From positions 620,001-684,000 of the forward strand of contig NZ_CP010836.1 of the NCBI RefSeq assembly GCF_000935025.1: a DNA stretch of 64,000 nucleotides. The letters are read 5' to 3'. Origin of the DNA: Sphingomonas hengshuiensis. GTDB lineage: Bacteria > Pseudomonadota > Alphaproteobacteria > Sphingomonadales > Sphingomonadaceae. Positions 8,767 to 17,756 of this stretch are shown here, piece after piece; within the stretch, counting starts at the first letter, position 1; each line of letters begins with the position of its first letter. The notes below the pieces were generated by a model that was given only the letters and a program-made list of their open reading frames with translations, ran no database searches and was not told the DNA's origin. Both the position numbers and the translations under genes were made by a program.

Positions 8767-10401
8767 GTGGGCGCATCGCCATTGCTGCTGGCAAATGCAG
8801 AATTCGGCCGCCGCGCCGTGACCCTGGGGCTGGGCGCGGCCTTCGCCGCCGCCGCGATGCCGGTGCGCGCGAGCGGGGCGTTGCGCGGGTTTCACGACGT
8901 GCGCGACTATGGCGCGCGGGGCGACGGCAAGGCGATCGACAGCCCCGCGATCAACCGCGCGATCCTCGCCGCGGCGCGCGCCGGGGGCGGCACGGTGATC
9001 GTCCCGCCGGGGCGCTATCTCTGCTTCTCGATCCGGCTGAAGGACAATATCACTTTGGTCCTGTCCGCCGGATCGGTGATCGTCGCCGCCGACCCGGACA
9101 CGCATGGCCGCCACTACGACCTGCCCGAAGCCGCGTTCGAGGAGCAGTTCACCGATTTCGGCGTGTACCATAACCACACCAGCCTGATTTACGGCGACGG
9201 CGCCAGCAATGTCGCGATTATCGGCAAGGGGATGATCCACGGGCTGGGGCTCGAGCGCGAAGGGCCGGGGCCGCGCTGGCACGGCATGCCCGGCTTCCGC
9301 TCGCCGCAATCGCTCGGCCTCACCCCCGAACAGGCGCGGCTGACCAACCCGGCGGAACGCGAGCAACAGGGGCGCGGCAACAAGGCGGTGGCGTTCAAGG
9401 AATGCCGCAACATAGTGCTGCGCGACTTCACCGTGCTCCAGGGCGGGCATTTCGCGGTGTATCTGCTCGGGTGCAGCAATGTGACGCTCGACAACCTCAC
9501 CGTCGATACCGACCGCGACGGCATCGACGTGGACTGCTGCCGCAACGTCCGAATCTCCAATTGCGTCGTCAACGCGCACAAGGACGACGCGATCTGCCTG
9601 AAAAGCTCCTATGCGCTCAATCGCCGGATTGTATGCGAGGACGTGACGGTGATCGGGTGCAAGACGAGCGGCTATGCGCTGGGGTCGGTGCTCGACGGCA
9701 GCTATCGCATGTCCGATTACCTCTCGACCGACAAGGTCGGCGTGCTCGGGCGGATCAAGCTCGGCACCGACAGCGTCGGCGGTTTCCGAAACGTGCTGGT
9801 GACCGACTGCAATTGCGAGAACAGTCGGGGACTCCAGATGGGCGCGATCGATGGCGGCACGCTGGAGGATGTCACCTTCTCCAACATCACGATGCGCAAC
9901 ATCGTCAACCATCCGCTGTTCGTCCGGCTCTCCGCAAGACAGCGCGCGCCCGAGGGGGCGCCGGTGGGAACGGTGCGGCGCGTGCGCTTCTCCGACATCA
10001 ATGTATCGGGCGCCGACGGGCGCTATCCGTGCGGGATCGTCGGCATCGAGGACAAGGCGATCGAGGACGTGACGCTCGCGAACGTCCATGTCCGCTGCTC
10101 GGGCGGCGGCACCGCCGAGGACGCCGCCCGCGTCCCGCCGGAGCGGCGCAATTCGAGCCTGGAGCCGAGCTTCATGGGAACGCTGCCCGCCTTTGGCCTG
10201 TACGTCCGGCACGCGCGGGGAATCGCCGCGACCGATGTGAGCTTCACGACCGAACGCCCCGACGCGCGCCCGGCGATCGTGCTGGACGATGTGAGGGGCG
10301 CGCAGATCGGGGGGGTGCGGACTTCCGCGCCTGTCGGCGGGGCGGTGAAGGCGATGGGGAGCAGCGACGTTGAGGTCGGGCGGGTCGCGTTGATCGGGTA
10401 G
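8767..10401 (+). CDS. GH28 polygalacturonase-like glycoside hydrolase
   Basis: A 544-residue right-handed beta-helix enzyme. The GTG start at 8767 follows GGGAGAGG with good spacing, and no in-frame ATG fits better. The N-terminus carries a twin-arginine-like signal (FGRRAVTLGLG, then a hydrophobic Ala-rich stretch ending PVRASG). A typical GH28/pectate-lyase-3 opening follows (DYGARGDGKAIDSPAIN). Catalytic-site motifs visible are DTDRDGIDVD near 250, HKDDAICLKSS near 275 and GRIKLGTDS near 330. These match the Asp/Asp-Asp/R-I-K pattern of GH28, although the usual GHG is not obvious. It probably hydrolyses galacturonan or rhamnogalacturonan in the periplasm. Confidence 0.85.
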   Translation: MGASPLLLANAEFGRRAVTLGLGAAFAAAAMPVRASGALRGFHDVRDYGARGDGKAIDSPAINRAILAAARAGGGTVIVPPGRYLCFSIRLKDNITLVLSAGSVIVAADPDTHGRHYDLPEAAFEEQFTDFGVYHNHTSLIYGDGASNVAIIGKGMIHGLGLEREGPGPRWHGMPGFRSPQSLGLTPEQARLTNPAEREQQGRGNKAVAFKECRNIVLRDFTVLQGGHFAVYLLGCSNVTLDNLTVDTDRDGIDVDCCRNVRISNCVVNAHKDDAICLKSSYALNRRIVCEDVTVIGCKTSGYALGSVLDGSYRMSDYLSTDKVGVLGRIKLGTDSVGGFRNVLVTDCNCENSRGLQMGAIDGGTLEDVTFSNITMRNIVNHPLFVRLSARQRAPEGAPVGTVRRVRFSDINVSGADGRYPCGIVGIEDKAIEDVTLANVHVRCSGGGTAEDAARVPPERRNSSLEPSFMGTLPAFGLYVRHARGIAATDVSFTTERPDARPAIVLDDVRGAQIGGVRTSAPVGGAVKAMGSSDVEVGRVALIG

Positions 10402-10452
10402 GGTGGGGCGTGAGGGTGTGGCAGTGATGGATTGCCGGCCGGCCCGCCCGGA

Positions 10453-11049
10453 TCAGTCCGACTTGCGCACCAGCCATATCGTCCGCCCGCCGCTGGTCGG
10501 GTCCTCGTGCGCGAAGGCCACCTCCACCAGCCCTGCCTCGGCGAACCGCGCGCGATAGGCGGACGGGGCGAGGCTGGCATGGTAGAGCGGATCGCCGAAC
10601 TGCGCGCCGACGACCTCGCCATGATCGGGGCCGGTGTTGAACAGGAACGGCGCGCCCGGTGCGAGCCAATTGCCGATCCGGGCGATCATCGCGACCTGGT
10701 CGGCGGGGGCGAGGTGGAACAGGCTGTCCCAGGCGAGCACCCCGGCGAAGTGGCCGTCGATCGCCGCCGTCCGCATGTCGGCGCAGAGCCAGCGCTGGGC
10801 CGGGAAGCGCGTGCGGGCGAGCGCAATCAGGCTATCGGACGCATCAACGCCCAGGACCCGGCGCCCGGCATCGATCAGGTGGCGCGCGACCGGCTCGCCG
10901 CCGCCGCACCCCAGATCGAGCAGATCCGCGCCCGGCGCGACCAGCATCAGGAACCGATCGAGCCACGCGCGTTCGGGGAAGCGGCGATCGCGCGCGGCGT
11001 CGAACGCTGCGGCATGACGTTCATAGTGGTCGGCAATCCGATCGGGCAT
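10453..11049 (-). CDS. Class I SAM-dependent methyltransferase
   Basis: A 198-residue protein with the Rossmann-like methyltransferase core: motif I LLDLGCGGGEP near residue 43, an acidic end of strand 2 (VLGVDASDS) and motif IV-like region LAWDSLFHL near 105. These bind S-adenosylmethionine. The substrate cannot be inferred because the neighbours (GH28, CsbD) give no clue. Length is normal for the Methyltransf_25 type. Confidence 0.8.
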   Translation of the reverse strand: MPDRIADHYERHAAAFDAARDRRFPERAWLDRFLMLVAPGADLLDLGCGGGEPVARHLIDAGRRVLGVDASDSLIALARTRFPAQRWLCADMRTAAIDGHFAGVLAWDSLFHLAPADQVAMIARIGNWLAPGAPFLFNTGPDHGEVVGAQFGDPLYHASLAPSAYRARFAEAGLVEVAFAHEDPTSGGRTIWLVRKSD

Positions 11050-11138
11050 CCGGAACCCCCTGGCAACATGGCCGTTCTATTCCTGACGGTACCACAGGCG
11101 CACCCCCCGCGTCTGTCCGCAACTTGGAGTAGATTTTC

Positions 11139-11309
11139 ATGGGCGAGCTAACCGACAAGATCAAAGGCAATGTCAACGAAGCAATTGGCAAGGCCAAGCA
11201 GAACAGCGACAACCCCGAGACGCATGACGAAGGCGTTGCGCAGGAATTGAAGGGCAAGGGCCAGCAGCTCGGCGGCAAGGTCAAGGGCGCGCTTGGCGAC
11301 GATATCTGA
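11139..11309 (+). CDS. CsbD family stress-response protein
   Basis: A 56-residue hydrophilic protein: MGELTDKIKGN at the start, KIKGNVNEAIGKAK and later ELKGKGQQLGGKVKGALGD. This is the two-repeat KGxxxxxxGKxK pattern of the CsbD family. A GGAG-like site sits about 9 nt upstream of the ATG. CsbD-like proteins are general-stress proteins of unknown mechanism. A strong terminator follows 45 bp downstream, so it is probably a monocistronic unit. Confidence 0.85.
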   Translation: MGELTDKIKGNVNEAIGKAKQNSDNPETHDEGVAQELKGKGQQLGGKVKGALGDDI

Positions 11310-11353
11310 TCCGCTGACCGGAAATACTAAAGGCGCCGACCGCGCCTAGCCTC

Positions 11354-11390
11354 AAGGGCCGTTCCGTGTTGCGGGGCGGCCCTTTCTTTT
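11354..11390 (+). terminator. Intrinsic terminator after csbD-like gene
   Basis: A perfect 8-bp stem (AAGGGCCG at 11354-11361, CGGCCCTT at 11377-11384) with a 15-nt loop is followed by TCTTTT. It lies just downstream of the CsbD-like gene and has the shape of a rho-independent terminator. Confidence 0.75.
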
Positions 11391-11405
11391 GGAATGCGCT
11401 TCCGT

Positions 11406-11645
11406 TCAGTCGGGAATGTAGAAGGCCCAGAGCTGGCTGGGCAGCTTGCTCGCGGCGAAGCGCACGCTGCGGCGGTTGGTGCCGGTCTCGCAGATCATGA
11501 ACGACTGGACCTGCGCGGGTTCGAGCGGGTTGGGCAGGGTGACGGTCTTCGCGTCCATCCAGCGCCATTCGCTCTGCCACAGGCGCACGCCGTTGATCGC
11601 GACGCGATCGCCCTGCTTGCCGATATGGAAACTCCGCCAGCCCAT
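11406..11645 (-). CDS. Hypothetical 79-residue protein
   Basis: A small Trp-rich soluble protein opening MGWRSFHIGKQGDRVAING and ending LPSQLWAFYIPD. There is no signal peptide or membrane segment. It is convergent with the CsbD-like gene, and codon usage is like the neighbours. I do not recognise a family. Confidence 0.55.
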   Translation of the reverse strand: MGWRSFHIGKQGDRVAINGVRLWQSEWRWMDAKTVTLPNPLEPAQVQSFMICETGTNRRSVRFAASKLPSQLWAFYIPD

Positions 11646-11740
11646 GCACCCGCTCCTCTCTCCGCATTATAGCGGAGGCGCGGGGCGGTTAGGTTGTGGG
11701 GTGATAAAAGCGGTGTGTCGGCTACTGTCCAAGCGCAGTC

Positions 11741-11881
11741 TTTCCAATCCTTCCCCGCCAGGGGGCGGTGGCAGGCGCAGCCTGACGGTGGGGGCGGAAG
11801 CACGTCGCTATGTTGGTGCTTCCGCCCCCACCGACGCCTTCGGCGCCACCTCCCCCTGGCGGGTGAGGATTTCGTAACGAC
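11741..11881. repeat. Palindromic repeat, family A copy 1
   Basis: A 141-bp element with long imperfect inverted arms: 11749-11802 (containing CCGCCAGGGGG and GGTGGGGGCGGAAGCA) pairs with 11815-11868. It opens with TTTCCAATCCT and closes with GAGGATTTCGTAACGAC. The same opening and closing sequences bound a second copy at 58765-58975. It fills the otherwise gene-free 11646-11918 interval. It could be a REP/MITE-like element moved by a trans-acting enzyme, but none is in this window. Confidence 0.7.
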
Positions 11882-11918
11882 AACGTCCGCCCCATGTGTG
11901 GACGTTCGTTGAGGTGGT

Positions 11919-12179
11919 TCAGCCTCCGTCAGCGAAGAAATTGACTAGCTTGCGCACCCCCCACCACGTTCCTGCCAGCAGAAACGTTAGCGCAGCCAAA
12001 GCAACATAGAGAGCCGTGTCGTCCGGTTCACAGGGGCTCGGTCGTCCCTCGCATCCCCCTCCTGATTGTAGGACGATCACCATCATTGGAAACCCGATGA
12101 ACAGGAAGACCGCGACCGTTGCAAGCACACCGGTCACCGCTCCGGCGCTTGGCAGCCAGCTTTTACCGGAACGATTCAT
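11919..12179 (-). CDS. Small two-helix membrane protein
   Basis: An 86-residue protein with two predicted transmembrane segments. The first lies around residues 14-36 (VTGVLATVAVFLFIGFPMM) and the second around 58-75 (ALYVALAALTFLLAGTWWG). A short loop with two cysteines (GGGCEGRPSPCEP) joins them. The loop would face one side of the membrane, with the two Cys possibly forming a disulfide if periplasmic. No family is recognised. Confidence 0.55.
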   Translation of the reverse strand: MNRSGKSWLPSAGAVTGVLATVAVFLFIGFPMMVIVLQSGGGCEGRPSPCEPDDTALYVALAALTFLLAGTWWGVRKLVNFFADGG

Positions 12180-12281
12180 GCGGAAAGTATGCGAGCCTCA
12201 GTGTTGATCGTCAACGACTGCCTTCCACCACACTCGCACGTTCGGCCCCTCGGCTAAAGCGGTCGTTTAGGGAATTACGGC

Positions 12282-13934
12282 CTAGCCGCCGCGCAGCCGC
12301 GAAATCGTCGTCGCGGGGGAGATGATCTCGACATCGGTCTTGAGGTGGAGCAGCCGCACCCCGCGTTCCGCCAGCGCGCGGTCGAGCGCGGGGGCGAAGT
12401 CGGCGGTGGTCTCGACGGTCTCGGCCCAGCCGCCATAGGCGCGGGCGAGCGCGGCGAAATCGGGGTTGCGCAGTGTCGTGCCCGACAGCCGCGCCGGATA
12501 TTCGCGCTCCTGGTGCATGCGGATCGTGCCATAGGCGCCATTGTCGACCAGCAACACGATGAGGTTCGCGCCGTGCTGGATCGCGGTCGCCAGTTCCTGT
12601 CCGTTCATCAGGAAGTCGCCATCGCCCGCCAGCGCCACGACCTGGCGATCGGGGAAGCGCAGCGCGGCGGCGACGGCGGCGGGGACGCCATATCCCATTG
12701 CGCCCGCCGTTGGGGCAAGCTGCGACGGCTGCGCGCCATAGCGCCAATAGCGGTGCCACCAGCCCGAGAAATTACCCGCGCCGTTGCAGATCACGGTGTC
12801 GCCCGGCATCACCGCCCGCATCGCCGCGACGCACTGGCCGAGGTCGAGCGCGGCGCCTTCGCGCGGTTGCGGCGTCGACCATTCGAGCCATTCGGAATGC
12901 GCCGCCGCCGCCGCGCCGCCGCGTACCGGCGACACATCCTCCAGCGTCGCCGCCGCCGCGAAGCTGGCCATGTCGGCGCAGATCGCGACATCGGCGCGGT
13001 AGACGCGGCCCAGCTCGGCGGGGTCGGGATGGACGTGGATCAGCGTCTGCCCGGGATGATCGGGCGTGATCAGCGTATAGCCGTCGGTGGTCGCCTCGCC
13101 CAGCCGCGCGCCGACCGCGAGGATCAGGTCCGCGCCCTTGATCCGCGACACCAGCTTGGGATTGGGGCCGTAGCCCAGATTGCCCGCATAGACGGTGCAG
13201 CCGGGGGGCAGCGCGTCCTGGCGGCGGAAGGCGGTGGCGACGGGGAGCGCGATCCGCTCGGCAAAGGCGGCGAAGGCGGCGCCGGTGGCGGGGGTCCAGC
13301 CCGCGCCGCCGACGATCGCGACGGGGCGCTCGGCCTGCTTTATGAGCGCGGCCATCGCGTGCATCGCGTGGCGATCGGGGACCTGCGCGATGCGGGGGAG
13401 CGGCGGGCGGTCGGGCGTCGAGACCTCGTCGCGCAGCATGTCCTCGGGCAGCGCGATCACCACCGGCCCGGGCCGGCCCGAGGTGGCGACGTTCCACGCG
13501 CGCGCGACATATTCGGGGATGCGCGCGGCGTCCTCGATCCGAGTCGCCCATTTGGCGAGCGGGGCGAACATCGCGGGCAAGTCGATTTCCTGAAAGCCTT
13601 CGCGGTCGCGCATTCCGCGATCGACGTCGCCGATGAACAGGATCATCGGCTGCGAATCCTGCATCGCGACATGCACGCCGATGCTGGCATTGGTCGCGCC
13701 GGGGCCGCGCGTGACGAAGGCGATGCCGGGCCGCCCGGTCATCGCGCCGTCGGCGCACGCCATGAAGCCGACGCCGCCCTCCTGCCGGCACGTCACCACG
13801 TCGATCGCGGGCGTATCGTGCAGCGCGTCGAGCACCGCGAGAAAGCTCTCACCCGGCACATGGAAGATGCGGTCGCAGCCCTGTGCGACCAGAGTATCGA
13901 CGAGGACGCGGCCCCCGGTACGTTTGGCGATCAT
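12282..13934 (-). CDS. Thiamine-diphosphate-dependent enzyme (acetolactate synthase-like)
   Basis: A 550-residue protein with the three-domain TPP fold. The N-terminal PYR domain has the catalytic Glu in CRQEGGVGFMA near residue 51 and RGPGATNASIG near 77. A central domain follows, and the C-terminal PP domain shows LAGDGDFLMNGQELATA then NNGAYG-like VDNGAYGT, the Mg-TPP binding motif. It resembles large subunits of acetolactate synthase, but no regulatory subunit gene is adjacent. It may therefore be a stand-alone decarboxylase or carboligase of another 2-keto acid. The assignment to the superfamily is firm and the substrate is not known. Confidence 0.82.
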   Translation of the reverse strand: MIAKRTGGRVLVDTLVAQGCDRIFHVPGESFLAVLDALHDTPAIDVVTCRQEGGVGFMACADGAMTGRPGIAFVTRGPGATNASIGVHVAMQDSQPMILFIGDVDRGMRDREGFQEIDLPAMFAPLAKWATRIEDAARIPEYVARAWNVATSGRPGPVVIALPEDMLRDEVSTPDRPPLPRIAQVPDRHAMHAMAALIKQAERPVAIVGGAGWTPATGAAFAAFAERIALPVATAFRRQDALPPGCTVYAGNLGYGPNPKLVSRIKGADLILAVGARLGEATTDGYTLITPDHPGQTLIHVHPDPAELGRVYRADVAICADMASFAAAATLEDVSPVRGGAAAAAHSEWLEWSTPQPREGAALDLGQCVAAMRAVMPGDTVICNGAGNFSGWWHRYWRYGAQPSQLAPTAGAMGYGVPAAVAAALRFPDRQVVALAGDGDFLMNGQELATAIQHGANLIVLLVDNGAYGTIRMHQEREYPARLSGTTLRNPDFAALARAYGGWAETVETTADFAPALDRALAERGVRLLHLKTDVEIISPATTISRLRGG

Positions 13935-14017
13935 TGGGCCTGTCTAGCGAGTGCGCGGACGCTTGCTAACCCCAAAGCGGGTATTGCGATCGCATGGATA
14001 CGCGATAGATTGACGGC

Positions 14018-14287
14018 ATGGGGGAACAACTAAAAGCGCTCGCCGGAGTTGCCATAGTATTTGGCATCGCCTTCCTGCTTATGCGTGCGATGTGGCGCCA
14101 GATGCGGCGTGTGAATTCGCACACCGCCGAGGTTGGCAGGCAGCGCGCCGAAGAAAACGCAGCGCCGCCCGTCGAGGAGTGGGATGCCGAGCGCGGGCAG
14201 TATGTCCGTGTCAAGGGCGACCCCAACGAGGAGTTGTTGCGCCACGGCGAGCGTGCTCGTTCGAGCGGCTGGTATCTCGAACCCTGA
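14018..14287 (+). CDS. Small membrane-anchored hypothetical protein
   Basis: An 89-residue protein with one N-terminal membrane helix (residues 7-26, LAGVAIVFGIAFLLM). A charged, probably helical cytoplasmic tail rich in Arg/Glu follows. The gene is divergent from the TPP enzyme, 83 bp away. The following interval to 14561 contains no gene; I see only an 11-bp direct repeat (TCTCGATTCCG twice near 14310). The family is not recognised. Confidence 0.5.
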   Translation: MGEQLKALAGVAIVFGIAFLLMRAMWRQMRRVNSHTAEVGRQRAEENAAPPVEEWDAERGQYVRVKGDPNEELLRHGERARSSGWYLEP

Positions 14288-14561
14288 CCGCAAGAGCGCC
14301 CGGGCCATCTCGATTCCGTCTCGATTCCGTGGGCTTGGATAGAAAAACCCGTGATTGCGAGGACGTGCGCGGCGCTCACGTCCGGGGTGAAGCCGTCGCG
14401 GCCATGCTCGCATGGTCGGTGTCCTCGCCACGCAAGGCGTGACGGGACCTGCCTTCGCCCATCGCGGTCGCTGTCCACTCCGCGTGGAACCCCCTGCGGC
14501 TTCGCTTGACCCCGCCGCGCGCGGGGGACTATCGCCCGGCGCAAGCTCAGGAGAATCGCGC

Positions 14562-15269
14562 ATGAACAAGCTCTATCCCAACGCCCAGGCAGCGCTGGAA
14601 GGGCTGCTGTTCGACGGCATGACGCTCTGCGCCGGCGGTTTCGGGCTGTGCGGCATTCCCGAGCGGCTGATCGACGCGATCCAGGCTTCGGGGGTCAAGG
14701 ACCTGACGATCGCGAGCAACAATGCCGGGATCGACAATGAAGGGCTCGGCAAGCTTCTCCGCAGCCGCCAGGTGAAGAAGATGATCTCTTCGTATGTCGG
14801 CGAGAACAAGGAATTCGAGCGGCAATATCTGGCGGGCGAGCTGGAAGTGGAATTCTGTCCGCAGGGCACGCTGGCCGAGCGTTGCCGCGCGGGCGGGGCG
14901 GGGATTCCGGGCTTCTACACCAAGACCGGAGTCGGCACCCAGGTCGCCGAGGGCAAGGAAGTAAAGACCTTCGACGGCGAGGACTATATCCTCGAACGCG
15001 GCATCCGCGCCGACGTGTCGATCATCAAGGGATGGAAGGCCGACGAAAGCGGCAACCTGATCTTCCGCAAGACCGCGCGCAATTTCAACCAGCCGATGGC
15101 GACCGCGAGCCATATGTGCGTCGCCGAAGTCGAGGAAGTGGTGCCGGTGGGCAGCCTGGACCCCGATACGATCCACTTGCCCGGCATCTATGTGAAGCGG
15201 ATGATCGTCGGCAGCCCCTATGACAAGAAGATCGAGTTCCGCACCGTCCGGCCGCGCGAGGCGGCATGA
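14562..15269 (+). CDS. scoA: Succinyl-CoA:3-ketoacid CoA-transferase subunit A
   Basis: A 235-residue subunit of a family I CoA-transferase that swaps CoA between succinyl-CoA and acetoacetate (ketone-body or poly-hydroxybutyrate use). The start ATG at 14562 is preceded by AGGAGAA. Conserved family features are visible: GFGLCGIPE near residue 26, SNNAG near 48, and a Gly-rich [15 protein letters not shown] near 120. Its partner subunit is scoB at 16309, with a phosphatase gene between them. Its stop overlaps the next start by 4 bp (ATGA), so the genes are translationally coupled. Confidence 0.92.
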   Translation: MNKLYPNAQAALEGLLFDGMTLCAGGFGLCGIPERLIDAIQASGVKDLTIASNNAGIDNEGLGKLLRSRQVKKMISSYVGENKEFERQYLAGELEVEFCPQGTLAERCRAGGAGIPGFYTKTGVGTQVAEGKEVKTFDGEDYILERGIRADVSIIKGWKADESGNLIFRKTARNFNQPMATASHMCVAEVEEVVPVGSLDPDTIHLPGIYVKRMIVGSPYDKKIEFRTVRPREAA

Positions 15270-16312
15270 TCGCGCGCGCCGCCAAAGTGACGCTGGGCGC
15301 GGCAGTGGCTTCGATGCTGCTGTCGGGGTGCGTCGCGGCGGCGGTGCCCGCAGTCGCGGCGGCGGGGCTGTACAAGACGCGGCAGGACAGCCGCGACAAG
15401 GCGCGCAAGTCGCCCAAGCCCGCCGAGCCCGTGGCGGCGGGACAGGTCGTGACTGCGCCCGACGGATCGACGCTCCGGATCACCAGCCTCACCGCGCTGC
15501 CGCCCCCCGGCGGCCAACCCGTCGCCGGGCCGCCGCCCGAGATGCAGTATCTCTATGGATCGGGCGAAGCGGCGGCGCTGAGCGTCCAGGCTTATCGCGC
15601 GATGTATTCGTTCCTGCGGAACGAACTGGGCCATTTGCGCGACAAGCGCGATGCGCGATCGGTGGTGCTCGCGCCCGGATCGACGATCGAGGACCCCAGA
15701 TTCTATCGCTGCGGCGCGTTGCCACAGGCTGTGGTGCTCGACATCGACGAGACGGCGTTGCTCAATTTGGGGTTCGAAGCCGATGCCGTGGCGCGCGGCG
15801 GCGGCTATGACGCGGCACGCTGGGCGCGGTGGGAACAGACCGGTGCCGACAAGGTCGCGGCGGTCCCCGGCGCCGCCGAGACGCTGGCAGCGCTGCGTCG
15901 CGACGGCTACACCGTGATCTTCAATTCGAACCGCGCGACGTCGAGCGCGGCGCAGACGGTCGCGGCGCTCGACCATGCCGGGCTCGGCCCCGCCGTGCTG
16001 GGCGACACGCTGTGGCTGCGCGGCGATGGCGAGGCCAGCGGCAAGGATACGCGCCGCGCGAAGATCGCCGAACGCTATTGCGTCGTCGCAATGGCGGGCG
16101 ACCAGCTCGGCGATTTCACCGACCTGTTCAACGCCCCCGCGACGAGCGTGCGCGCGCGCCGCAACCTGACCAGCGAGACCGCGCTGGCGCCCTTATGGGG
16201 CGCGGGCTGGTTCATGCTGCCCAACCCGGTTTACGGCTCCGGCCTCAAGGGCGGGCTGGACGATATTTTTCCGCCAGAGACGCGCTGGACGGACCCGCAG
16301 GAGAAGAAATGA
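15266..16312 (+). CDS. Lipoprotein HAD-type acid phosphatase (class C/e(P4)-like)
   Basis: A 348-residue protein with a lipobox (MLLSGC, Cys22), so it is probably an outer-membrane lipoprotein. The HAD phosphatase core follows: [12 protein letters not shown] near residue 160 supplies the nucleophile Asp and the acid/base Asp. The NSNRAT motif near 210 is motif II-like, and AGDQLGDF near 268 supplies the metal-binding acidic residues. It belongs to the acid phosphatase B/e(P4) group that dephosphorylates nucleotides or small phosphates in the periplasm. It overlaps scoA by 4 bp and scoB starts inside its last codons, an unusual position inside a CoA-transferase operon. Confidence 0.82.
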   Translation: MIARAAKVTLGAAVASMLLSGCVAAAVPAVAAAGLYKTRQDSRDKARKSPKPAEPVAAGQVVTAPDGSTLRITSLTALPPPGGQPVAGPPPEMQYLYGSGEAAALSVQAYRAMYSFLRNELGHLRDKRDARSVVLAPGSTIEDPRFYRCGALPQAVVLDIDETALLNLGFEADAVARGGGYDAARWARWEQTGADKVAAVPGAAETLAALRRDGYTVIFNSNRATSSAAQTVAALDHAGLGPAVLGDTLWLRGDGEASGKDTRRAKIAERYCVVAMAGDQLGDFTDLFNAPATSVRARRNLTSETALAPLWGAGWFMLPNPVYGSGLKGGLDDIFPPETRWTDPQEKK

Positions 16313-16962
16313 TGCCCTGGACCCGTGACGACATGGCGGCGCGCGCGGCGCGCGAGTTGCAGGACGGCTTCTACGTCAATCTGGGGATCGGCATCCCGAC
16401 GCTGGTCGCGAACCATATCCCGGAGGGGCATGAAGTGACGCTCCAGTCGGAGAACGGGATGCTCGGCATCGGTCCGTTTCCGTTCGAAGGCGAGGAAGAC
16501 GCCGACCTGATCAATGCGGGCAAGCAGACCATCAGCGAATTGCCCAGCTCGGTCTATTTCAGCTCGGCGGACAGCTTCGCGATGATCCGCGGCGGGCATA
16601 TCGACCTGACCGTGCTGGGCGCGATGGAAGTCAGCGAGGGCGGCGACATCGCCAACTGGATGATCCCGGGCAAGATGATCAAGGGCATGGGCGGGGCGAT
16701 GGACCTCGTCGCCGGGGTCAAGAAGATCATCGTGGTGATGGAGCACACGTCGAAGAACGGCGACCCGAAATTCATTCCCGAATGCACGCTGCCGCTGACC
16801 GGCCGGAACGTGGTGGACATGATCATCACCGACCTGGCGGTGTTCCAGCGCGTGGACCATGCCAGCCCGTTCCGGCTGATCGAGCTGGCGCCGGGCGTGA
16901 CCGCTGAAGAGGTCGCGGCGAAGACGACGGCGCAGTATGAAGTGGCGCTGGTCGCGGCGTGA
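16309..16962 (+). CDS. scoB: Succinyl-CoA:3-ketoacid CoA-transferase subunit B
   Basis: A 217-residue subunit carrying the catalytic residue. The active-site Glu lies in [11 protein letters not shown] near residue 46, the hallmark of family I CoA-transferases. [14 protein letters not shown] and the conserved C-terminal [14 protein letters not shown] are also typical. Two adjacent ATGs (16309 and 16312) follow AGGAG; the first is chosen for spacing. It overlaps the phosphatase gene and completes the scoA-phosphatase-scoB operon. Confidence 0.92.
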   Translation: MMPWTRDDMAARAARELQDGFYVNLGIGIPTLVANHIPEGHEVTLQSENGMLGIGPFPFEGEEDADLINAGKQTISELPSSVYFSSADSFAMIRGGHIDLTVLGAMEVSEGGDIANWMIPGKMIKGMGGAMDLVAGVKKIIVVMEHTSKNGDPKFIPECTLPLTGRNVVDMIITDLAVFQRVDHASPFRLIELAPGVTAEEVAAKTTAQYEVALVAA

Positions 16963-17017
16963 TTTGCGCTTCCGGGGCCGCGTTGACGCGTCCCCGGGGC
17001 GGGCCTAGCGTCCAGCG

Positions 17018-17701
17018 ATGCTGACTGCGCTGCGCACCCGGTATCTCGACCTGCTCGGGTCGATCTACCTCTATAACGAGCATCGCGGCTATACGAGCAT
17101 CGACCGCGTGCTGGCGGCAGTGCGCGCGCGGGCGCCGGGGGATGTGGCGCTGATCGCGGCGATCGAGAAGCACCGCGCCGACGAGCGCAAACATTATGCG
17201 ATGTTCAAGCGCTGGTTCGAACTGCGCGGCGTGATGCCGCTGAAGGTCGACCGGATGTGCGGGCATATCGACCGCTTCGTCGAGATCGTGTTCGGGCGGA
17301 CGATCGACGCGCTCGATACCAACCGGATCATCGCCGAGGACGCGCAATTCGAGAAGCTGTGCCGCGTGATCGCGCTGACCGAAAAGCGCGGTCACCGGCA
17401 GGTGCATATCCTGCTCCGGCACCCGATCGTGCGCGGCGACAAGATTCTGATGCGCATTTTCACGATCATCGAGAAGGACGAGCCGAGCCATTGGGCGCCC
17501 TATGACGGCTGGCTCGCCGCGCATGGGATGCGGGTTTCCAACTGGCGCGACCGGGCGATCGACCGCTTCATCCATTCCGAGCTGTTGTTCGTGAAGCTGC
17601 CTGCGCTGTTCGTGAGCCCGTGGCTGGCGCGGCGTAGCGATTGGCCCGATGCGGGGGATGGGGTGGAGCCGGCGGCTGCGGCGGTGCCGATCGCGGCGTG
17701 A
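17018..17701 (+). CDS. Ferritin-like di-iron protein
   Basis: A 227-residue mostly helical protein. ADERKHYAMF near residue 55 (Glu-x2-His) and a later EKDEPSHW near 155 (Glu-x-x-x-x-His) look like the two halves of a ferritin-like di-iron site, with NEH near residue 20. It probably binds iron in an oxidase or sensing role. The reading is family-level only. The gene starts 55 bp after scoB and is likely a separate unit. Confidence 0.6.
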   Translation: MLTALRTRYLDLLGSIYLYNEHRGYTSIDRVLAAVRARAPGDVALIAAIEKHRADERKHYAMFKRWFELRGVMPLKVDRMCGHIDRFVEIVFGRTIDALDTNRIIAEDAQFEKLCRVIALTEKRGHRQVHILLRHPIVRGDKILMRIFTIIEKDEPSHWAPYDGWLAAHGMRVSNWRDRAIDRFIHSELLFVKLPALFVSPWLARRSDWPDAGDGVEPAAAAVPIAA

Positions 17702-17756
17702 TGGGGCTTGTCCAGGCATTGCGCCCAGCTTCGAGGGGCTGGCGCCAATCGCAGAC

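Noticed and set aside
10432..11151. Plus-strand 239-residue frame opposite the methyltransferase
   Set aside because: Shadow of the methyltransferase gene, which carries clear SAM-binding motifs.
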